Source: Mycobacterium scrofulaceum
GTDB taxonomy: Bacteria > Actinomycetota > Actinomycetes > Mycobacteriales > Mycobacteriaceae
Direction of reading: 5' to 3'
Assembly (NCBI RefSeq): GCF_002086735.1
Contig: NZ_MVIJ01000017.1
Location: 1-64,000, forward strand
DNA: 64,000 nucleotides
The position numbers and the translations under genes are program-made. The notes under the pieces were generated by a model. The model searched no databases. It was not told the DNA's origin and worked only from the letters and a program-made list of their open reading frames with translations. How positions within the stretch are numbered: position 1 is the first letter of the stretch; the number at the start of each line of letters is the position of its first letter. Below are positions 24,277 to 35,136 of this stretch, piece by piece.

Positions 24277-25695
24277 GTGAGCATTCCCAACGTCCTGGCC
24301 GCCCGCTACGCCAGCGCGGAAATGGTCGCGATCTGGTCGCCGGAGGCCAAGGTCGTCGCCGAGCGCCGGCTGTGGCTGGCGGTGCTGCGGGCGCAGGCGG
24401 AGCTCGGGGTGGACGTTCCGCCCGACGCCATCACCGACTACGAGCGGGTGCTCGAGGACGTCGACCTGGCCTCGATCGCGGAACGCGAACGGGCGCTGCG
24501 TCACGACGTCAAGGCCCGCATCGAGGAGTTCAACGCGCTGGCCGGTCACGAGCATGTGCACAAGGGGATGACCAGCCGCGACCTGACCGAGAACGTGGAG
24601 CAATTGCAGATCCGGCGGTCCCTGGAATTGGTCTTCTCCCATGGCATCGCGGTGGTGGCGCGGCTCGCCGAACGGGCGGTGGCCTACCGCGACCTGGTGA
24701 TGGCCGGACGCAGCCACAACGTCGCCGCGCAGGCCACCACGTTGGGTAAGCGGTTCGCCTCCGCCGCGCAGGAGACGTTGATCGCGCTCACCCGCGTGCG
24801 CGAGTTGATCGACCGCTATCCGCTGCGCGGCATCAAGGGTCCGATGGGCACCGCCCAGGACATGCTGGATCTGCTGGACGGCGACGCGGCCAAGCTGGGC
24901 GAGCTCGAGCGGCGCGTGGCCCAATTCCTGGGCTTCGCAACCGTTTTGACCAGCGTCGGGCAGGTTTACCCGCGCTCGCTCGACCACGACGTAATCTCTG
25001 CCCTGGTGCAGCTCGGGGCGGGGCCGTCGTCGATGGCCCACACCATCCGGCTGATGGCCGGGCACGAGCTCGTCACCGAGGGATTCGCGCCGGGCCAGGT
25101 CGGCTCGTCGGCCATGCCGCACAAGATGAACACCCGCAGTTGCGAACGGGTCAACGGGCTGCAGGTGGTGCTGCGCGGTTACGCCTCGATGGCCGCCGAG
25201 CTGGCCGGCGCGCAGTGGAACGAGGGCGACGTGTTCTGTTCCGTGGTTCGCCGAGTCGCCTTGCCGGACAGCTTCTTTGCCATCGATGGGCAGATCGAGA
25301 CCTTCTTGACCGTACTGGACGAGTTCGGCGCCTACCCTGCGGTGATCGCCCGGGAGCTGGATCGCTACCTGCCGTTCCTGGCCACCACCAAGGTGCTCAT
25401 CGCCGCGGTCCGTGCCGGCATGGGACGCGAATCCGCGCACCATGTCATCCGCGAACACGCGGTCGCGACTGCCCTCGACATGCGGGAACGCGGCACGGAG
25501 CCCGACCTGCTGGACCGGCTGGCCGCCGACGAGCGGCTGCCGCTGGACCGGGCGGCGCTGGACGCCGCGCTGGCCGACAAGAACGCGTTCATCGGCGCCG
25601 CCGGCGACCAGGTGGACGAGGTGGCCGGGATGGTGGACGCGTTGGTGAGCCGCTACCCGGACGCCGCCAAGTATGCCGCCGGTGCGATCCTGTGA
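24277..25695 (+). CDS. purB: Adenylosuccinate lyase PurB
   Basis: A 472-residue fumarase/aspartase-superfamily lyase, the length of M. tuberculosis PurB. The signature loop is [11 protein letters not shown]; other active-site segments are [14 protein letters not shown] and [10 protein letters not shown]. It acts twice in purine synthesis, on SAICAR and on adenylosuccinate. The GTG at 24277 gives the family N-terminus ([12 protein letters not shown]). The stop overlaps the cyp126 start (GTGA). Confidence 0.97.
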   Translation: MSIPNVLAARYASAEMVAIWSPEAKVVAERRLWLAVLRAQAELGVDVPPDAITDYERVLEDVDLASIAERERALRHDVKARIEEFNALAGHEHVHKGMTSRDLTENVEQLQIRRSLELVFSHGIAVVARLAERAVAYRDLVMAGRSHNVAAQATTLGKRFASAAQETLIALTRVRELIDRYPLRGIKGPMGTAQDMLDLLDGDAAKLGELERRVAQFLGFATVLTSVGQVYPRSLDHDVISALVQLGAGPSSMAHTIRLMAGHELVTEGFAPGQVGSSAMPHKMNTRSCERVNGLQVVLRGYASMAAELAGAQWNEGDVFCSVVRRVALPDSFFAIDGQIETFLTVLDEFGAYPAVIARELDRYLPFLATTKVLIAAVRAGMGRESAHHVIREHAVATALDMRERGTEPDLLDRLAADERLPLDRAALDAALADKNAFIGAAGDQVDEVAGMVDALVSRYPDAAKYAAGAIL

Positions 25696-26939
25696 CGCTG
25701 GCCGGCGCGCTCGCGGGGATCGACTTCACCGACCTGGACAACTTCGCCCACGGATTCCCGCACGACTTGTTCGCCATCCACCGGCGCGAGGCCCCGGTTT
25801 ACTGGCACGAGCCGACCGATAACACCCCCGACGGCGAGGGCTTCTGGTCCGTCGCCACGTACGCGGAAACCCTTGAGGTGCTCAAGGATCCGGTGACCTA
25901 CTCGTCGGTCACCGGCGGCAGCCGGCCGTACGGCGGCACGTTGTTGCAGGACCTGGCCATCGCCGGTCAGGTGCTCAACATGATGGACGACCCGCGCCAC
26001 TCACAGATCCGGCGACTGGTCAGCTCCGGGTTGACACCGCGCATGATCCGGCTGGTCGAAGACGATCTGCGGGCCCGGGCGCGCCGGCTGCTGGACGAGG
26101 TGGTGCCCGGCGAGCCCTTCGACTTCCTGGTCGACATCGCCGCCGAGCTGCCGATGCAGATGATCTGCATCCTGCTGGGAGTGCCCGAGTCCGAGCGACA
26201 TTGGCTGTTCGAGGCCATCGAGCCGCAGTTCGACTTCGGCGGTTCGCGCAAGGCGTCGTTGTCTCAACTGTCGGTTGAGGAGGCCGGGTCGCGGATGTAC
26301 GAGTACGGCCAGCAGCTGATCGCGTCGAAGCGCGCGGAGCCGACCGACGACATGTTGTCCGTCGTCGCCAACGCGATGGTCGACGACGCCGACGCGCCGT
26401 CGCTGACAGATCTCGAGCTCTACCTGTTCTTCAGCCTGCTGTTCAGCGCGGGCGCCGAGACGACGCGCAACGCCGTCGCGGGTGGTCTGCTGGCGCTGGC
26501 AAGCCATCCGGAGCAACTCCGGGCGTTGCGCGCGGATCTCGACGTGCTGCCGACGGCCGTCGAGGAGATCGTGAGGTGGACGTCGCCGTCGCCGTCCAAG
26601 CGGCGCACCGCCACTCGCGACGTGACGCTCGGCGGGCGGTCGGTCCAGGCGGGACAGAAGATCCAGATCTGGGAGGGATCGGCGAACCGCGACGCGGCCG
26701 TGTTCGAGCGTGCCGACGAGTTCGACATTTCCCGAAAGCCCAATCCCCACTTGGGTTTCGGGCAAGGAGTGCACTACTGCCTGGGCGCCAACCTGGCCCG
26801 GCTGGAACTGCGCGTGCTCTACGAGGAGCTGTTTTCGCGGTTCGGCGCGGTCCGGGTTGTCCGGCCTGTCGAATGGGCTCGCAGTAACCGGCACACCGGC
26901 ATTCGCCACCTGGTCGTGGAGCTCCTCGAGGTGCGGTGA
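25692..26939 (+). CDS. cyp126: Cytochrome P450 CYP126
   Basis: A 415-residue P450, homologue of Rv0778 (414). I-helix [12 protein letters not shown]-helix EEIVR, haem loop [14 protein letters not shown]. It is soluble. Substrate uncertain; M. tuberculosis CYP126A1 binds azoles and aromatic ketones. The GTG start at 25692 lies inside the purB stop, so translation is coupled to a housekeeping purine gene without obvious functional link. A terminator-like hairpin follows at 26960. Confidence 0.95.
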   Translation: MTLAGALAGIDFTDLDNFAHGFPHDLFAIHRREAPVYWHEPTDNTPDGEGFWSVATYAETLEVLKDPVTYSSVTGGSRPYGGTLLQDLAIAGQVLNMMDDPRHSQIRRLVSSGLTPRMIRLVEDDLRARARRLLDEVVPGEPFDFLVDIAAELPMQMICILLGVPESERHWLFEAIEPQFDFGGSRKASLSQLSVEEAGSRMYEYGQQLIASKRAEPTDDMLSVVANAMVDDADAPSLTDLELYLFFSLLFSAGAETTRNAVAGGLLALASHPEQLRALRADLDVLPTAVEEIVRWTSPSPSKRRTATRDVTLGGRSVQAGQKIQIWEGSANRDAAVFERADEFDISRKPNPHLGFGQGVHYCLGANLARLELRVLYEELFSRFGAVRVVRPVEWARSNRHTGIRHLVVELLEVR

Positions 26940-26959
26940 CGGTCCGGCGCGCCGATGTC

Positions 26960-26975
26960 GAGCCGAGCCCGGCTC
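26960..26975. terminator. Hairpin between cyp126 and the convergent membrane gene
   Basis: GAGCCG (26960-26965) and CGGCTC (26970-26975) form a 6-bp stem with an AGCC loop in the 51-bp gap between two convergent genes; it could serve either strand. Confidence 0.4.
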
Positions 26976-26990
26976 CTCGGCCACGCGGTG

Positions 26991-27611
26991 CTACAGCCGG
27001 CCAATAGAGATTCCGGCCGCCCGCAATTCGAGCGCGGCCAGGGCACGGATGGTGAGCGGATCCTCGCGGCGCCACCCGCCGACCGGGTCCGCGCTGACCG
27101 CGGCGAGCTTTCCCGGCGGCCGATTCGTCAGTGCCCGCAGAGCCAGGAGTTGCTCGCCGGCCGGGGTCGCGGCCAACGCGGTCACCGTCAATTTGCGCCG
27201 AAAAAATCGTAGCCGCAGCAGGAGCCACGGAACGTCGGCGACGAGGATCGGGACGGCGGCGATGGCCATCGCCAGCAGGACCGCGAGCCAGCTGGCCGTG
27301 GAGTCCAGGTCGTGGCCTGCGCCCGCGAGATCCAGCGCAGCCTGGCTGGCCGAATTCAGGGGCTGGCTCAGCGCGTCCCCCACCAAAGGGATGTGCTGGG
27401 TGCTGTGGCCGGCCGACGCCAGATTGCCGGCGATGCCGTGCGCGCCGTTCTCGACCTGCCGGCCGGCGTCGGCGATCGTCGACACGGCGTCGTAAACCGC
27501 CAGGCCGACGAGCAGCCAGGCAGCGGTCCACAGGGTGACGGCGAAGTCGCTGAGCAGCTGGACCATCAGCCGGCCCGGTCGGGTGGAGTAGGGCAAAAAC
27601 CGCGGGGTCAT
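26991..27611 (-). CDS. Conserved membrane protein (Rv0779c homologue)
   Basis: A 206-residue protein with two hydrophobic segments, about 19-42 (FAVTLWTAAWLLVGLAVYDAV) and 107-127 (ASWLAVLLAMAIAAVPILVA). They enclose a ~65-residue Ala/Gly-rich loop, probably extracytoplasmic. A basic cytoplasmic tail starts LLLRLRFFRRK. No enzymatic motif is visible and the function is unknown. Divergent from purC by 64 bp. Confidence 0.8.
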   Translation of the reverse strand: MTPRFLPYSTRPGRLMVQLLSDFAVTLWTAAWLLVGLAVYDAVSTIADAGRQVENGAHGIAGNLASAGHSTQHIPLVGDALSQPLNSASQAALDLAGAGHDLDSTASWLAVLLAMAIAAVPILVADVPWLLLRLRFFRRKLTVTALAATPAGEQLLALRALTNRPPGKLAAVSADPVGGWRREDPLTIRALAALELRAAGISIGRL

Positions 27612-27675
27612 AGTCTCGATCCCAGCACAGCTCCCGACACAAGTCCCCTGATCGGGCGACCGATAGGCTGACCCG

Positions 27676-28563
27676 ATGCGCCCTGCACTGTCCGACTACC
27701 GGCACCTGGCCAGCGGCAAGGTCCGCGAGATCTACCGCGTCGACGACGAACATCTGCTGCTCGTCGCGACCGACCGGATCTCGGCGTACGACTACGTGCT
27801 CGACAGCACGATCCCGGACAAGGGCCGCATCCTGACCGCGATGAGCGTCTTCTTTTTCGGCCTCGTGACCGCCCCCAACCATCTGGCCGGTCCGCCGGAT
27901 GACCCGCGCATCCCCCAGGAGGTCCTGGGCCGCGGGTTGGTGGTGCGGCGGCTGGACATGCTGCCGGTGGAGTGCGTGGCCCGCGGTTACCTCACCGGGT
28001 CGGGGCTGCTGGACTATCAGGCGACCGGGAAGGTGTGCGGTATCACCTTGCCGCCCGGCCTGGTCGAGGCCAGCAAGTTCTCCGAACCCCTGTTCACGCC
28101 GGCGACCAAAGCCGCGCTGGGCGACCACGACGAGAACATCTCGTTCGACAGGGTGATCGAGCTGGTGGGCGGGGTGCGCGCCAACCAACTGCGCGACCGC
28201 ACGCTGCAAATCTATGTTCAGGCCGCCGATCACGCCCTGACGAGGGGAATCATCATCGCCGACACCAAGTTCGAATTCGGCACCGACGCGGGTGGCAACC
28301 TGCTGCTGGCCGACGAGATCTTCACGCCGGACTCCTCGCGGTACTGGCCTGCCGAGGACTACCGGGTGGGTGAGGTCCAGACGAGCTTCGACAAGCAGTT
28401 CGTCCGTAACTGGCTCACCGGCCCGGAGTCCGGCTGGGATCGCCACGGCTCGCAACCGCCACCACCGCTGCCCGACCACATCATCGAAGCCACCCGCGAC
28501 CGCTATATCGATGCCTACGAACGCATCTCCGGCCTCAGCTTCGGCGACTGGATCGGTGCATGA
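27676..28563 (+). CDS. purC: SAICAR synthetase PurC
   Basis: A 295-residue enzyme (about the length of the M. tuberculosis protein) joining CAIR and aspartate with ATP. Recognisable segments are the N-terminal GKVREIY, then [13 protein letters not shown], the [12 protein letters not shown] loop and [12 protein letters not shown]. Cytoplasmic, purine step 8. Its stop overlaps the ptrB start by 4 bp (ATGA). Confidence 0.97.
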   Translation: MRPALSDYRHLASGKVREIYRVDDEHLLLVATDRISAYDYVLDSTIPDKGRILTAMSVFFFGLVTAPNHLAGPPDDPRIPQEVLGRGLVVRRLDMLPVECVARGYLTGSGLLDYQATGKVCGITLPPGLVEASKFSEPLFTPATKAALGDHDENISFDRVIELVGGVRANQLRDRTLQIYVQAADHALTRGIIIADTKFEFGTDAGGNLLLADEIFTPDSSRYWPAEDYRVGEVQTSFDKQFVRNWLTGPESGWDRHGSQPPPPLPDHIIEATRDRYIDAYERISGLSFGDWIGA

Positions 28564-30713
28564 CTTCGACCGCAGCCCCGGTACCACCCGTCGCCAAGCG
28601 GCAGGACACCCGGCGCGAACATCACGGCGACGTCTTCATAGACCCCTACGAATGGCTGCGCGATAAGTCCGACCCCGAAGTCATCGCCTATCTCGAGGCC
28701 GAGAACGACTACGCCGAGCGGATGACGGCCGACCTCGAACCGTTGCGCCAGAAGATCTTCGAGGAGATCAAGGCCCGGACCAAGGAGACCGACCTGTCGG
28801 TGCCGACCCGGCAAGGCCAGTGGTGGTACTACGCCCGCACCTTCGAGGGAAAGCAGTACCGGGTCCAGTGCCGATGCCCGGTGAGTGGTCCCGACGACTG
28901 GGATCCGCCGATCCTGGACGAGGACAACGAGATACCCGGCGAGCAGGTCCTGCTCGACTCGAACGACGAGGCGCAGGGCCACGAATTCTTCGCACTCGGC
29001 GCCGCCACCGTCAGCTTGGACGGCAATCTGCTGGCCTATTCGGTCGACACCGTCGGCGACGAGCGATATACGTTGCGCTTCAAGGACTTGCGCACCGGCG
29101 AGCTGTATCGCGACGAGATCGCCGACATCGGCGCCGGGGCCACCTGGGCCGCGGACAACCGGACCGTCTACTACCTGACCCTGGATGCGGCCCACCGGCC
29201 CGACAAGGTCTGGCGCTACCGGGTGGGTTCGGGTGAGCCGTCCGAGCTGGTGTATCACGAGGCCGACGAACGGTTTTGGCTCGGCGTGGGGCTCACCCGC
29301 AGCGAGGCCTACGTCCTCATCGCGTCGGGATCGTCCATCACCTCCGAGTACCGCTACGCCGACGCCGCCGATCCGCAGGCGCGCTTCACCGTCGTTCTGC
29401 CGCGGCGCGAAGGTATCGAGTACGCGATCGAGCACGCCGTGGTGGGCGGTCAGGACCGATTCTTGATCCTGCACAACGAGGATGCGGTGAACTTCACGCT
29501 GACCGAAGCGCCGGTCAGCGACCCGACCCGGCAGCACACCCTGATCCCGCACCGCGACGACGTCCGGCTCGACGGGGTGGACGCCTTCGCGGAGCACCTG
29601 GTGGTCAGCTACCGCCGGGAGGCGTTGCCCCGGCTCCAGGTGTGGGACATCGATCCCGATGGGGGATACGGTGAGCCCGGGGAGATTTCGTTCGACTCCG
29701 AGTTGATGTCGGCCGGCCTCGCCGGCAACCCGAGCTGGGATGCGCCCAAGCTGCGGATCAGGGCGGGGTCTCTGGTCGTTCCGGCGCGGGTATACGACGT
29801 CGACTTCGCCACCGGCGAGCGCACCTTGCTGCGCGAGCAACCCGTGCTCGGCGGCTACCGCATCGCCGACTACGTGGAGCGGCGTGACTGGGCGCTGGCG
29901 GCCGACGGTGCCCGGATCCCGGTGTCCATCGTGCACCGCGCGGGCATCGAATTCCCGGCGCCGGCCTTGCTTTATGGCTACGGCGCCTACGAGATATGCA
30001 CCGACCCCAGCTTCTCCATCGCCCGGTTGTCGCTGCTGGACCGCGGCATGGTTTTCGCCATCGCCCACGTCCGCGGTGGCGGCGAGATGGGCCGGCCGTG
30101 GTACGAGCACGGCAAGCTGCTGGAGAAAAAGAACACGTTCACCGACTTCGTCGCGGCGGCAAAGCATCTGGTCGACACGGGAGTCACCCGGCCGCGTCAG
30201 TTGGTGGCGCTGGGTGGCAGCGCGGGCGGTCTGCTGATGGGGGCGGTCGCCAACCTGGCGCCGGACCTCTTCGCCGGGATCCTTGCTCAGGTGCCGTTCG
30301 TCGACCCGCTGACCACCATCCTCGACCCCGCTTTGCCGCTGACCGTCACCGAATGGGACGAGTGGGGAAACCCGTTGCGGGACAAAGAAGTCTATCGTTA
30401 CATGAAGTCCTATTCCCCCTATGAGAACGTCGAGTCCAAGCGGTATCCGGCGATCCTGGCGATGACCTCGCTGAACGACACCAGGGTCTACTACGTGGAG
30501 CCCGCCAAGTGGGTGGCGGCGTTGCGGCACGCGAACGCCAACGGCAGTCCGATCCTGCTGAAGACCCAGATGAACGCCGGACACGGCGGGGTAAGCGGTC
30601 GCTACAAGGCGTGGCAGGAAACCGCGTTCCAGTACGCCTGGTTGTTAGCCGTCGCCGATGGCCACCGTGACGGCGGCGCCGAGGAAGACGATCCCGGCGG
30701 TCCGCCGCGCTAG
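28560..30713 (+). CDS. ptrB: Oligopeptidase B (S9A), full length
   Basis: A 717-residue cytoplasmic serine peptidase. The N-terminal ~400 residues form the beta-propeller that limits substrates to short peptides. The catalytic domain has S554 in [10 protein letters not shown], an Asp in SLNDTRVYY and the His in NAGHGGVSG. It cleaves after basic residues. In M. tuberculosis H37Rv the locus is annotated as two genes (ptrBa/ptrBb), whereas here one uninterrupted frame covers the entire family. It is translationally coupled to purC. Confidence 0.95.
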   Translation: MTSTAAPVPPVAKRQDTRREHHGDVFIDPYEWLRDKSDPEVIAYLEAENDYAERMTADLEPLRQKIFEEIKARTKETDLSVPTRQGQWWYYARTFEGKQYRVQCRCPVSGPDDWDPPILDEDNEIPGEQVLLDSNDEAQGHEFFALGAATVSLDGNLLAYSVDTVGDERYTLRFKDLRTGELYRDEIADIGAGATWAADNRTVYYLTLDAAHRPDKVWRYRVGSGEPSELVYHEADERFWLGVGLTRSEAYVLIASGSSITSEYRYADAADPQARFTVVLPRREGIEYAIEHAVVGGQDRFLILHNEDAVNFTLTEAPVSDPTRQHTLIPHRDDVRLDGVDAFAEHLVVSYRREALPRLQVWDIDPDGGYGEPGEISFDSELMSAGLAGNPSWDAPKLRIRAGSLVVPARVYDVDFATGERTLLREQPVLGGYRIADYVERRDWALAADGARIPVSIVHRAGIEFPAPALLYGYGAYEICTDPSFSIARLSLLDRGMVFAIAHVRGGGEMGRPWYEHGKLLEKKNTFTDFVAAAKHLVDTGVTRPRQLVALGGSAGGLLMGAVANLAPDLFAGILAQVPFVDPLTTILDPALPLTVTEWDEWGNPLRDKEVYRYMKSYSPYENVESKRYPAILAMTSLNDTRVYYVEPAKWVAALRHANANGSPILLKTQMNAGHGGVSGRYKAWQETAFQYAWLLAVADGHRDGGAEEDDPGGPPR

Positions 30714-30777
30714 CCGCGTCGTCATCGCGTGCCGTGCCCTTGCGGAATGCGACATCCCGTCCGAGCTACCCAGCCGG

Positions 30778-32397
30778 CTAATCGCCGGTCGTGTGGCTAG
30801 GCACCTTCTTTGGCAGAAACGACGCCGGAATTATCGTCAGCGCCACCAACGCGACGGCCAGCACGTAAACCACTGTGTAAGCATGGGAAAGACTATGCAT
30901 AAGGTTATCCGCGAAATCGGGGCTAAGCGTTTGCCGCGGAATGGCGGACGGATCGATCGGCTGTCCGCGGCGAGCGGCTTCGTCTTGCGATGATGCCAGC
31001 TGATTCGCAGTGGCGATGTACCCGTTGTGATTGAACTCGTTGGTCAGTATCACCGCCATCAGAGCGGCGCCGATCGAGCCGCCTACCTGCTGGTTGACGC
31101 TCATCAGCGTCGTCCCGCGGGCAATCTGCTGCGGCGCCAGCGACTGCATGAGCGCCGCATTGAGCGGCGTCGTGGTGAGGCCGATGCCCAGCCCCATGAT
31201 CGTCAGCCCGGCCAGGAGTGTCGGCTGGTAGGCGGCCTGCTTGGCCACTCCTAAGGTGAAGAGACCGAGACCGGCGGTCATCAGCACGAGGCCCACCACC
31301 ACGATCTTTCCGGGTCCTCTTTTGTCCACGAATGCACCACCGAGGGGCATGGTCACCAGGGCGCCGACTCCCACCGGCATCATGTGCAGCCCGGCCTGCA
31401 TCGGCGTCTGGTGCAACACCACCTGGAAATAGCTCGGGACCAGCAATCCGGCGCCGACGAATGCAACGGCGAACACCAGCAAAGTCACATTTACCTGTGC
31501 GACCACGCGGTTCTTGAACAGCCGCAAGTCGATCAGCGGGTGATCCGCTCGATACCAAGCATGCAGGACGAACGCGACGATCAAGGCCAGGCCGATCAGC
31601 CCCGGCACCAACACATAGCGGTCGGCGACTGTTCCGCGCCCCGGGATGGACGACACCCCGACCAGCAGGGCGGCCACGCCGGGCGAGAGCAGCAGCACGC
31701 CGACGAAGTCGAACGTCTCGGACGGCGCCGGGCGATCTTTCGCGAACATCACCGCCGCGAGGGCGAGCGCGCCGAGCCCGATCGGCAGGTTGACCAGGAA
31801 GATCCACTTCCACCCGTAGGCATCGATAAGCCAGCCACCCAGGATGGGGCCGCCGATGGGGCCGAGCAGAATCGGGATACCCCCGATCGCCATGAGGCGG
31901 CCGACGCGCTTCGGACCCGCCTCCCGAGTCAGGATCACAAAACTCAGCGGCAGGAGCATGCCTCCGCCGATGCCCTGCACTACCCGAAAGATGATGAGGA
32001 GCAGAATGCTCGGTGCCACCGCGCACAGCAGCGAGCCCAACGTGAATATCAGGACCGATCCCATGAAAAGCCGTTTGGTGCCGAAGCGGTCGGCTGCCCA
32101 GCCGGTTATCGGGATCACGGTCGCAAAAGCCAGCATGTAGCCGGCGATCGTCCAGGAGACGATGGCCTGGGTCGAGCCGAATTGTGCGAGAAAAGTGCGC
32201 TGAGCGACGAGGACGACGGTGTTGTCCAAGATCGCCATGATGCAGGCGAGCCCGCATACCCCGGCGATGCGGAGCAGCGCGGCGTCGAGCTTGTCGGGAG
32301 GCTCCGGTCCGCCAGCGCCTGATTGCTCGGTGGAAGCGGCGTCTGCTGGAGCGCCGGAAGTGGCGGAATAAGCCTTCTGCATGGTGCTGCCGAGCAT
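30778..32397 (-). CDS. emrB: DHA2-type MFS multidrug efflux protein EmrB
   Basis: A 539-residue, 14-helix major-facilitator transporter, homologue of Rv0783c. Motif A lies in GWAADRFGTKRLF, the antiporter motif C region in ILLGPIGGPILGGWLID, and DNTVV (motif D1) in the first helix. Exports drugs or lipids in exchange for protons. It starts MLGSTM; the neighbouring paralogue starts MLSNAM, which supports the first Met in both. It is the downstream member of a tandem pair and convergent with ptrB. Confidence 0.93.
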   Translation of the reverse strand: MLGSTMQKAYSATSGAPADAASTEQSGAGGPEPPDKLDAALLRIAGVCGLACIMAILDNTVVLVAQRTFLAQFGSTQAIVSWTIAGYMLAFATVIPITGWAADRFGTKRLFMGSVLIFTLGSLLCAVAPSILLLIIFRVVQGIGGGMLLPLSFVILTREAGPKRVGRLMAIGGIPILLGPIGGPILGGWLIDAYGWKWIFLVNLPIGLGALALAAVMFAKDRPAPSETFDFVGVLLLSPGVAALLVGVSSIPGRGTVADRYVLVPGLIGLALIVAFVLHAWYRADHPLIDLRLFKNRVVAQVNVTLLVFAVAFVGAGLLVPSYFQVVLHQTPMQAGLHMMPVGVGALVTMPLGGAFVDKRGPGKIVVVGLVLMTAGLGLFTLGVAKQAAYQPTLLAGLTIMGLGIGLTTTPLNAALMQSLAPQQIARGTTLMSVNQQVGGSIGAALMAVILTNEFNHNGYIATANQLASSQDEAARRGQPIDPSAIPRQTLSPDFADNLMHSLSHAYTVVYVLAVALVALTIIPASFLPKKVPSHTTGD

Positions 32398-32635
32398 AGC
32401 TATACCCGTACCCGTCCGCGGACGCTTTTAGGCGTTTGGTTCCGTCGGTGGCCTTTTGTTGCTGGCCAGGCGGGTGACCGGTGGTCGGATCGATAAAATT
32501 GGTCGTGGCAAAGCCGGCGCGATGAACGGCCCGACACCGCCGGCGCCGATCGGGGATGCGGGCGGGCAGATGTCACTACTCCGAAGCCGCCTGCGGACGG
32601 CCGTCGCACGGGTTGTCGCTGGCCAGCGGCGCACG
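32398..32635. other. Spacer between tandem MFS genes
   Basis: 238 bp without a supported gene. It contains a self-complementary GTCCGCGGAC (32414-32423) just upstream of emrB and AT-rich patches (cgataaaattgg, about 32492-32503) that may be its promoter. Confidence 0.4.
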
Positions 32636-34249
32636 CTAATCACCCGGTTGCGAAATCGCGGGCTTTTTCGGAAGAAATGATGCGGGGATAATCGTGGACA
32701 AGACCAATACGACCGCCACCAAAAATACTGCCGTATAGGCATGAGAAAGATCTTTCAAAAGATTCATCGGAAAGTCGGGGGCGAGCGCCTGCCGGGGCAC
32801 GGCCGAGTTATCCACGGGCAACTTGAGCCGGGCGGCGTTTTGTTGCAGTACCGCCATTTTGTTGGCGGCGACGATATTCTCGCTCCGGTTGAACTGATTG
32901 GTCAGGATCATCGACATCAGCGCGGTGCCCACCGATCCGCCCACCTGATGGCTGACGCTCATCAGCGTGGTGCCGCGCGCGATCTGGTGTGGGGCCAGGG
33001 CCTGCACCGCGGCGACGGACAGCGGCATCATCGTGCAGCCCATGCCGAGCCCCATGATCGCCAGGCCGACGAGCAGCGTGGGCAGGTAGTCGGCCTGCCT
33101 GGCGACGCCGACGGCGAAGGTGCCCAGACCGGCGGTGATCAGCGCGATGCCGACCAACACGACCTTGCCGGGGCCCCGTCTGTCCACCAGCGGCCCGGTC
33201 AGTCGCATGGTCAGCATGGCGCCGAGCCCTTGCGGGATCATGCGCAGCCCGGCCTGCATCGGGGTCTGGTGCCACACCTGCTGGAAGTAACTCGGAAGCA
33301 GGAGGCCGGCGCCGAAGAAGGCGGTGGCGAAGACGAGCATCGTCACATTCGCGTGGGTGAGCACCGGATTGCGGAACAGCCGCAGGTCGATCAGGGGATG
33401 CTCGGCGCGGCGCCAGGCGTGCGCGACGAACGCCGCGATCAGCGCGAGCCCGGTGGCCGCGGGGACCAGCACGTGCCGGTCGGCAACGGTTCCGCGGCCC
33501 GGCACGGTCGAGACCGCGAACAGGAACGTCGCCAGTCCCGGAGAGAGCAGGAGCACGCCGACCAGGTCGAAGGTTTCCGACCGGGCGGGGTAGTCCCGGG
33601 GGAAGATGACCGCGGCCAGCGCGATCGTCACGACTCCGATCGGCACGTTGATCAGAAAGATCCACCTCCAACTCGAAGTGTCGATGAGCCACCCGCCCAG
33701 GATCGGACCGGCGATGGGGGCGAGCAGCATGGGGATGCTCAGGATCGACATCAGGCGGCCGAGTCGGCGGGGGCCGGCCTCACGGGTGAGGATCATGAAC
33801 CCCAGCGGCAGCAGCATGCCGCCGCCGACACCTTGAACTATCCGAAAGATTATGAGCTGCAGAACATTAGCGGCCAGTGCGCAGAGCACCGAGCCCAGTG
33901 TGAAAGCCAGGACCGACCAGATGAACAGTCGTTTGGTGCCGAACCGGTCGGCCGCCCATCCGGTTATCGGGATTACCGTCGCCAATGCAAGCGTGTAGCC
34001 GGTCATCGTCCACCCGACTACCGCCTGGGAGGACCCGAACTGGTCGATGAAGGTGCGCTGCGCGACGCTGACGACCGTGACGTCGATGATCGCCATGACC
34101 GTGGCCAGGATGCACACACCGGAGATCCGCAACAGTCCGGCGTCCAGCCTGTCGGGGTAGTCTCGCCCGTCGTCGTCCAACGCTGGGGCGTAGGGCAGCG
34201 GGGTTTCGGCCGCTGCGTAGGGGGCCTCATCCATGGCGTTGCTTAGCAT
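32636..34249 (-). CDS. Second EmrB-type MFS transporter (tandem paralogue)
   Basis: A 537-residue, 14-helix DHA2-family pump closely similar to the adjacent emrB over its full length: GWAADRFGTKRLF, ILGGWLID, SSYFQ-like segments, and the C-terminal SHAYTA...IIPASFLPKKP ending. DVTVV replaces DNTVV in helix 1. The pair probably arose by tandem duplication; M. tuberculosis has a single copy at this locus. The ATG at 34249 was chosen by analogy with emrB (MLxxxM); ATG 34234 is an alternative. Confidence 0.92.
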   Translation of the reverse strand: MLSNAMDEAPYAAAETPLPYAPALDDDGRDYPDRLDAGLLRISGVCILATVMAIIDVTVVSVAQRTFIDQFGSSQAVVGWTMTGYTLALATVIPITGWAADRFGTKRLFIWSVLAFTLGSVLCALAANVLQLIIFRIVQGVGGGMLLPLGFMILTREAGPRRLGRLMSILSIPMLLAPIAGPILGGWLIDTSSWRWIFLINVPIGVVTIALAAVIFPRDYPARSETFDLVGVLLLSPGLATFLFAVSTVPGRGTVADRHVLVPAATGLALIAAFVAHAWRRAEHPLIDLRLFRNPVLTHANVTMLVFATAFFGAGLLLPSYFQQVWHQTPMQAGLRMIPQGLGAMLTMRLTGPLVDRRGPGKVVLVGIALITAGLGTFAVGVARQADYLPTLLVGLAIMGLGMGCTMMPLSVAAVQALAPHQIARGTTLMSVSHQVGGSVGTALMSMILTNQFNRSENIVAANKMAVLQQNAARLKLPVDNSAVPRQALAPDFPMNLLKDLSHAYTAVFLVAVVLVLSTIIPASFLPKKPAISQPGD

Positions 34250-34383
34250 ATCGAATCGATCGCTTCGACCGGCTGTGGCGTGCGCTTTCCGTGCCTTTGG
34301 CGGTGTTCTGGCGAGTCTCGTTATACGCCTGCCGTCTGCGTGTCCTTCACCGTTGCGACACCTGAGATCGTCAAACTGCGAGT

Positions 34384-35088
34384 GTGGCTGGAAAATTGAT
34401 CGTCTCGGTCTCGGGAATCGGGGAACGCACCCTGACCGACGTCGAGGCGTTCTGCGCGCAAATGGATGCCCGCAACGTTCCGGTGTCACTGTTGGTGGCA
34501 CCCCGACTCAGTGGCGACTATCGGCTCGACCGCGACCCGCACACGGTCGAATGGCTGACCAACCGGCGGTCCGGCGGCGACGCCATCGTTCTGCACGGCT
34601 ATGACGACGCGGCCACCAAGAAGCGCCGCGGTGAATTCGCGATCCTGCGCGCCCACGAGGCCAACCTGCGCCTGATGGCCGCCGATCGGGTGCTCGAGCA
34701 CCTGGGACTGCGCACGCGGCTGTTCGCGGCGCCCGGCTGGGTTGTCTCCCCAGGAGTTGTCAAGGCATTGCCCGACAACGGATTTCGACTACTCGCCGAT
34801 CTGCACGGGATCACCGACCTGGTTCGGCACACCACCGTGCGTTCCCGCGTGTTGGGCATCGGGGAAGGCTTCCTCACCGAACCGTGGTGGTGCCGGATGG
34901 TGGTGTTGTCCGCCGAGCGGATCGCCCGGCGCGGCGGCGTGGTGCGGGTGGCCGTCGCCGCTCGCCACCTGCGCAAACCGGGCCCGCTGCAGGCGATGCT
35001 GGACGCCGTCGATCTGTCCTTGATGCACGGCTGCGCACCGACGGTGTACCGGTGGCGGCGCGACAAGGCGATCCTCGACGCGGCCTGA
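34384..35088 (+). CDS. DUF2334 polysaccharide-deacetylase-like protein (Rv0784 homologue)
   Basis: A 234-residue protein of the DUF2334/NodB-like carbohydrate esterase group. IVSVSGIGERTLTDVEAFCAQMDARNVPVSLLVAP is the first strand-helix unit, AIVLHGYDD carries the metal-binding H-x-x-D region, and RLFAAPGWVVSP matches the (F/A)xPPG loop. The usual catalytic Asp of the first motif is replaced by Ser/Gly (SVSGIG), so activity is uncertain. GTG start at 34384, divergent from the second MFS gene by 134 bp. Confidence 0.8.
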   Translation: MAGKLIVSVSGIGERTLTDVEAFCAQMDARNVPVSLLVAPRLSGDYRLDRDPHTVEWLTNRRSGGDAIVLHGYDDAATKKRRGEFAILRAHEANLRLMAADRVLEHLGLRTRLFAAPGWVVSPGVVKALPDNGFRLLADLHGITDLVRHTTVRSRVLGIGEGFLTEPWWCRMVVLSAERIARRGGVVRVAVAARHLRKPGPLQAMLDAVDLSLMHGCAPTVYRWRRDKAILDAA

Positions 35089-35136
35089 CCGAGCGTCTCC
35101 CCGACTCGTCCCGCGCGGGCACTACCCTGGTCCGAC

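Noticed and set aside
28515-30584. 689-codon minus-strand frame opposite ptrB
   Set aside because: Antisense shadow; the plus strand carries the complete oligopeptidase B catalytic triad.
32456-32680. 74-codon frame between the MFS genes
   Set aside because: No ribosome site, no recognisable motif, and it overlaps the 3' end of the second transporter.
34251-34268. TCGAA-N8-TTCGA inverted repeat upstream of the second MFS gene as an operator
   Set aside because: Only 5-bp arms of common composition, no adjacent regulator gene; too weak to list.
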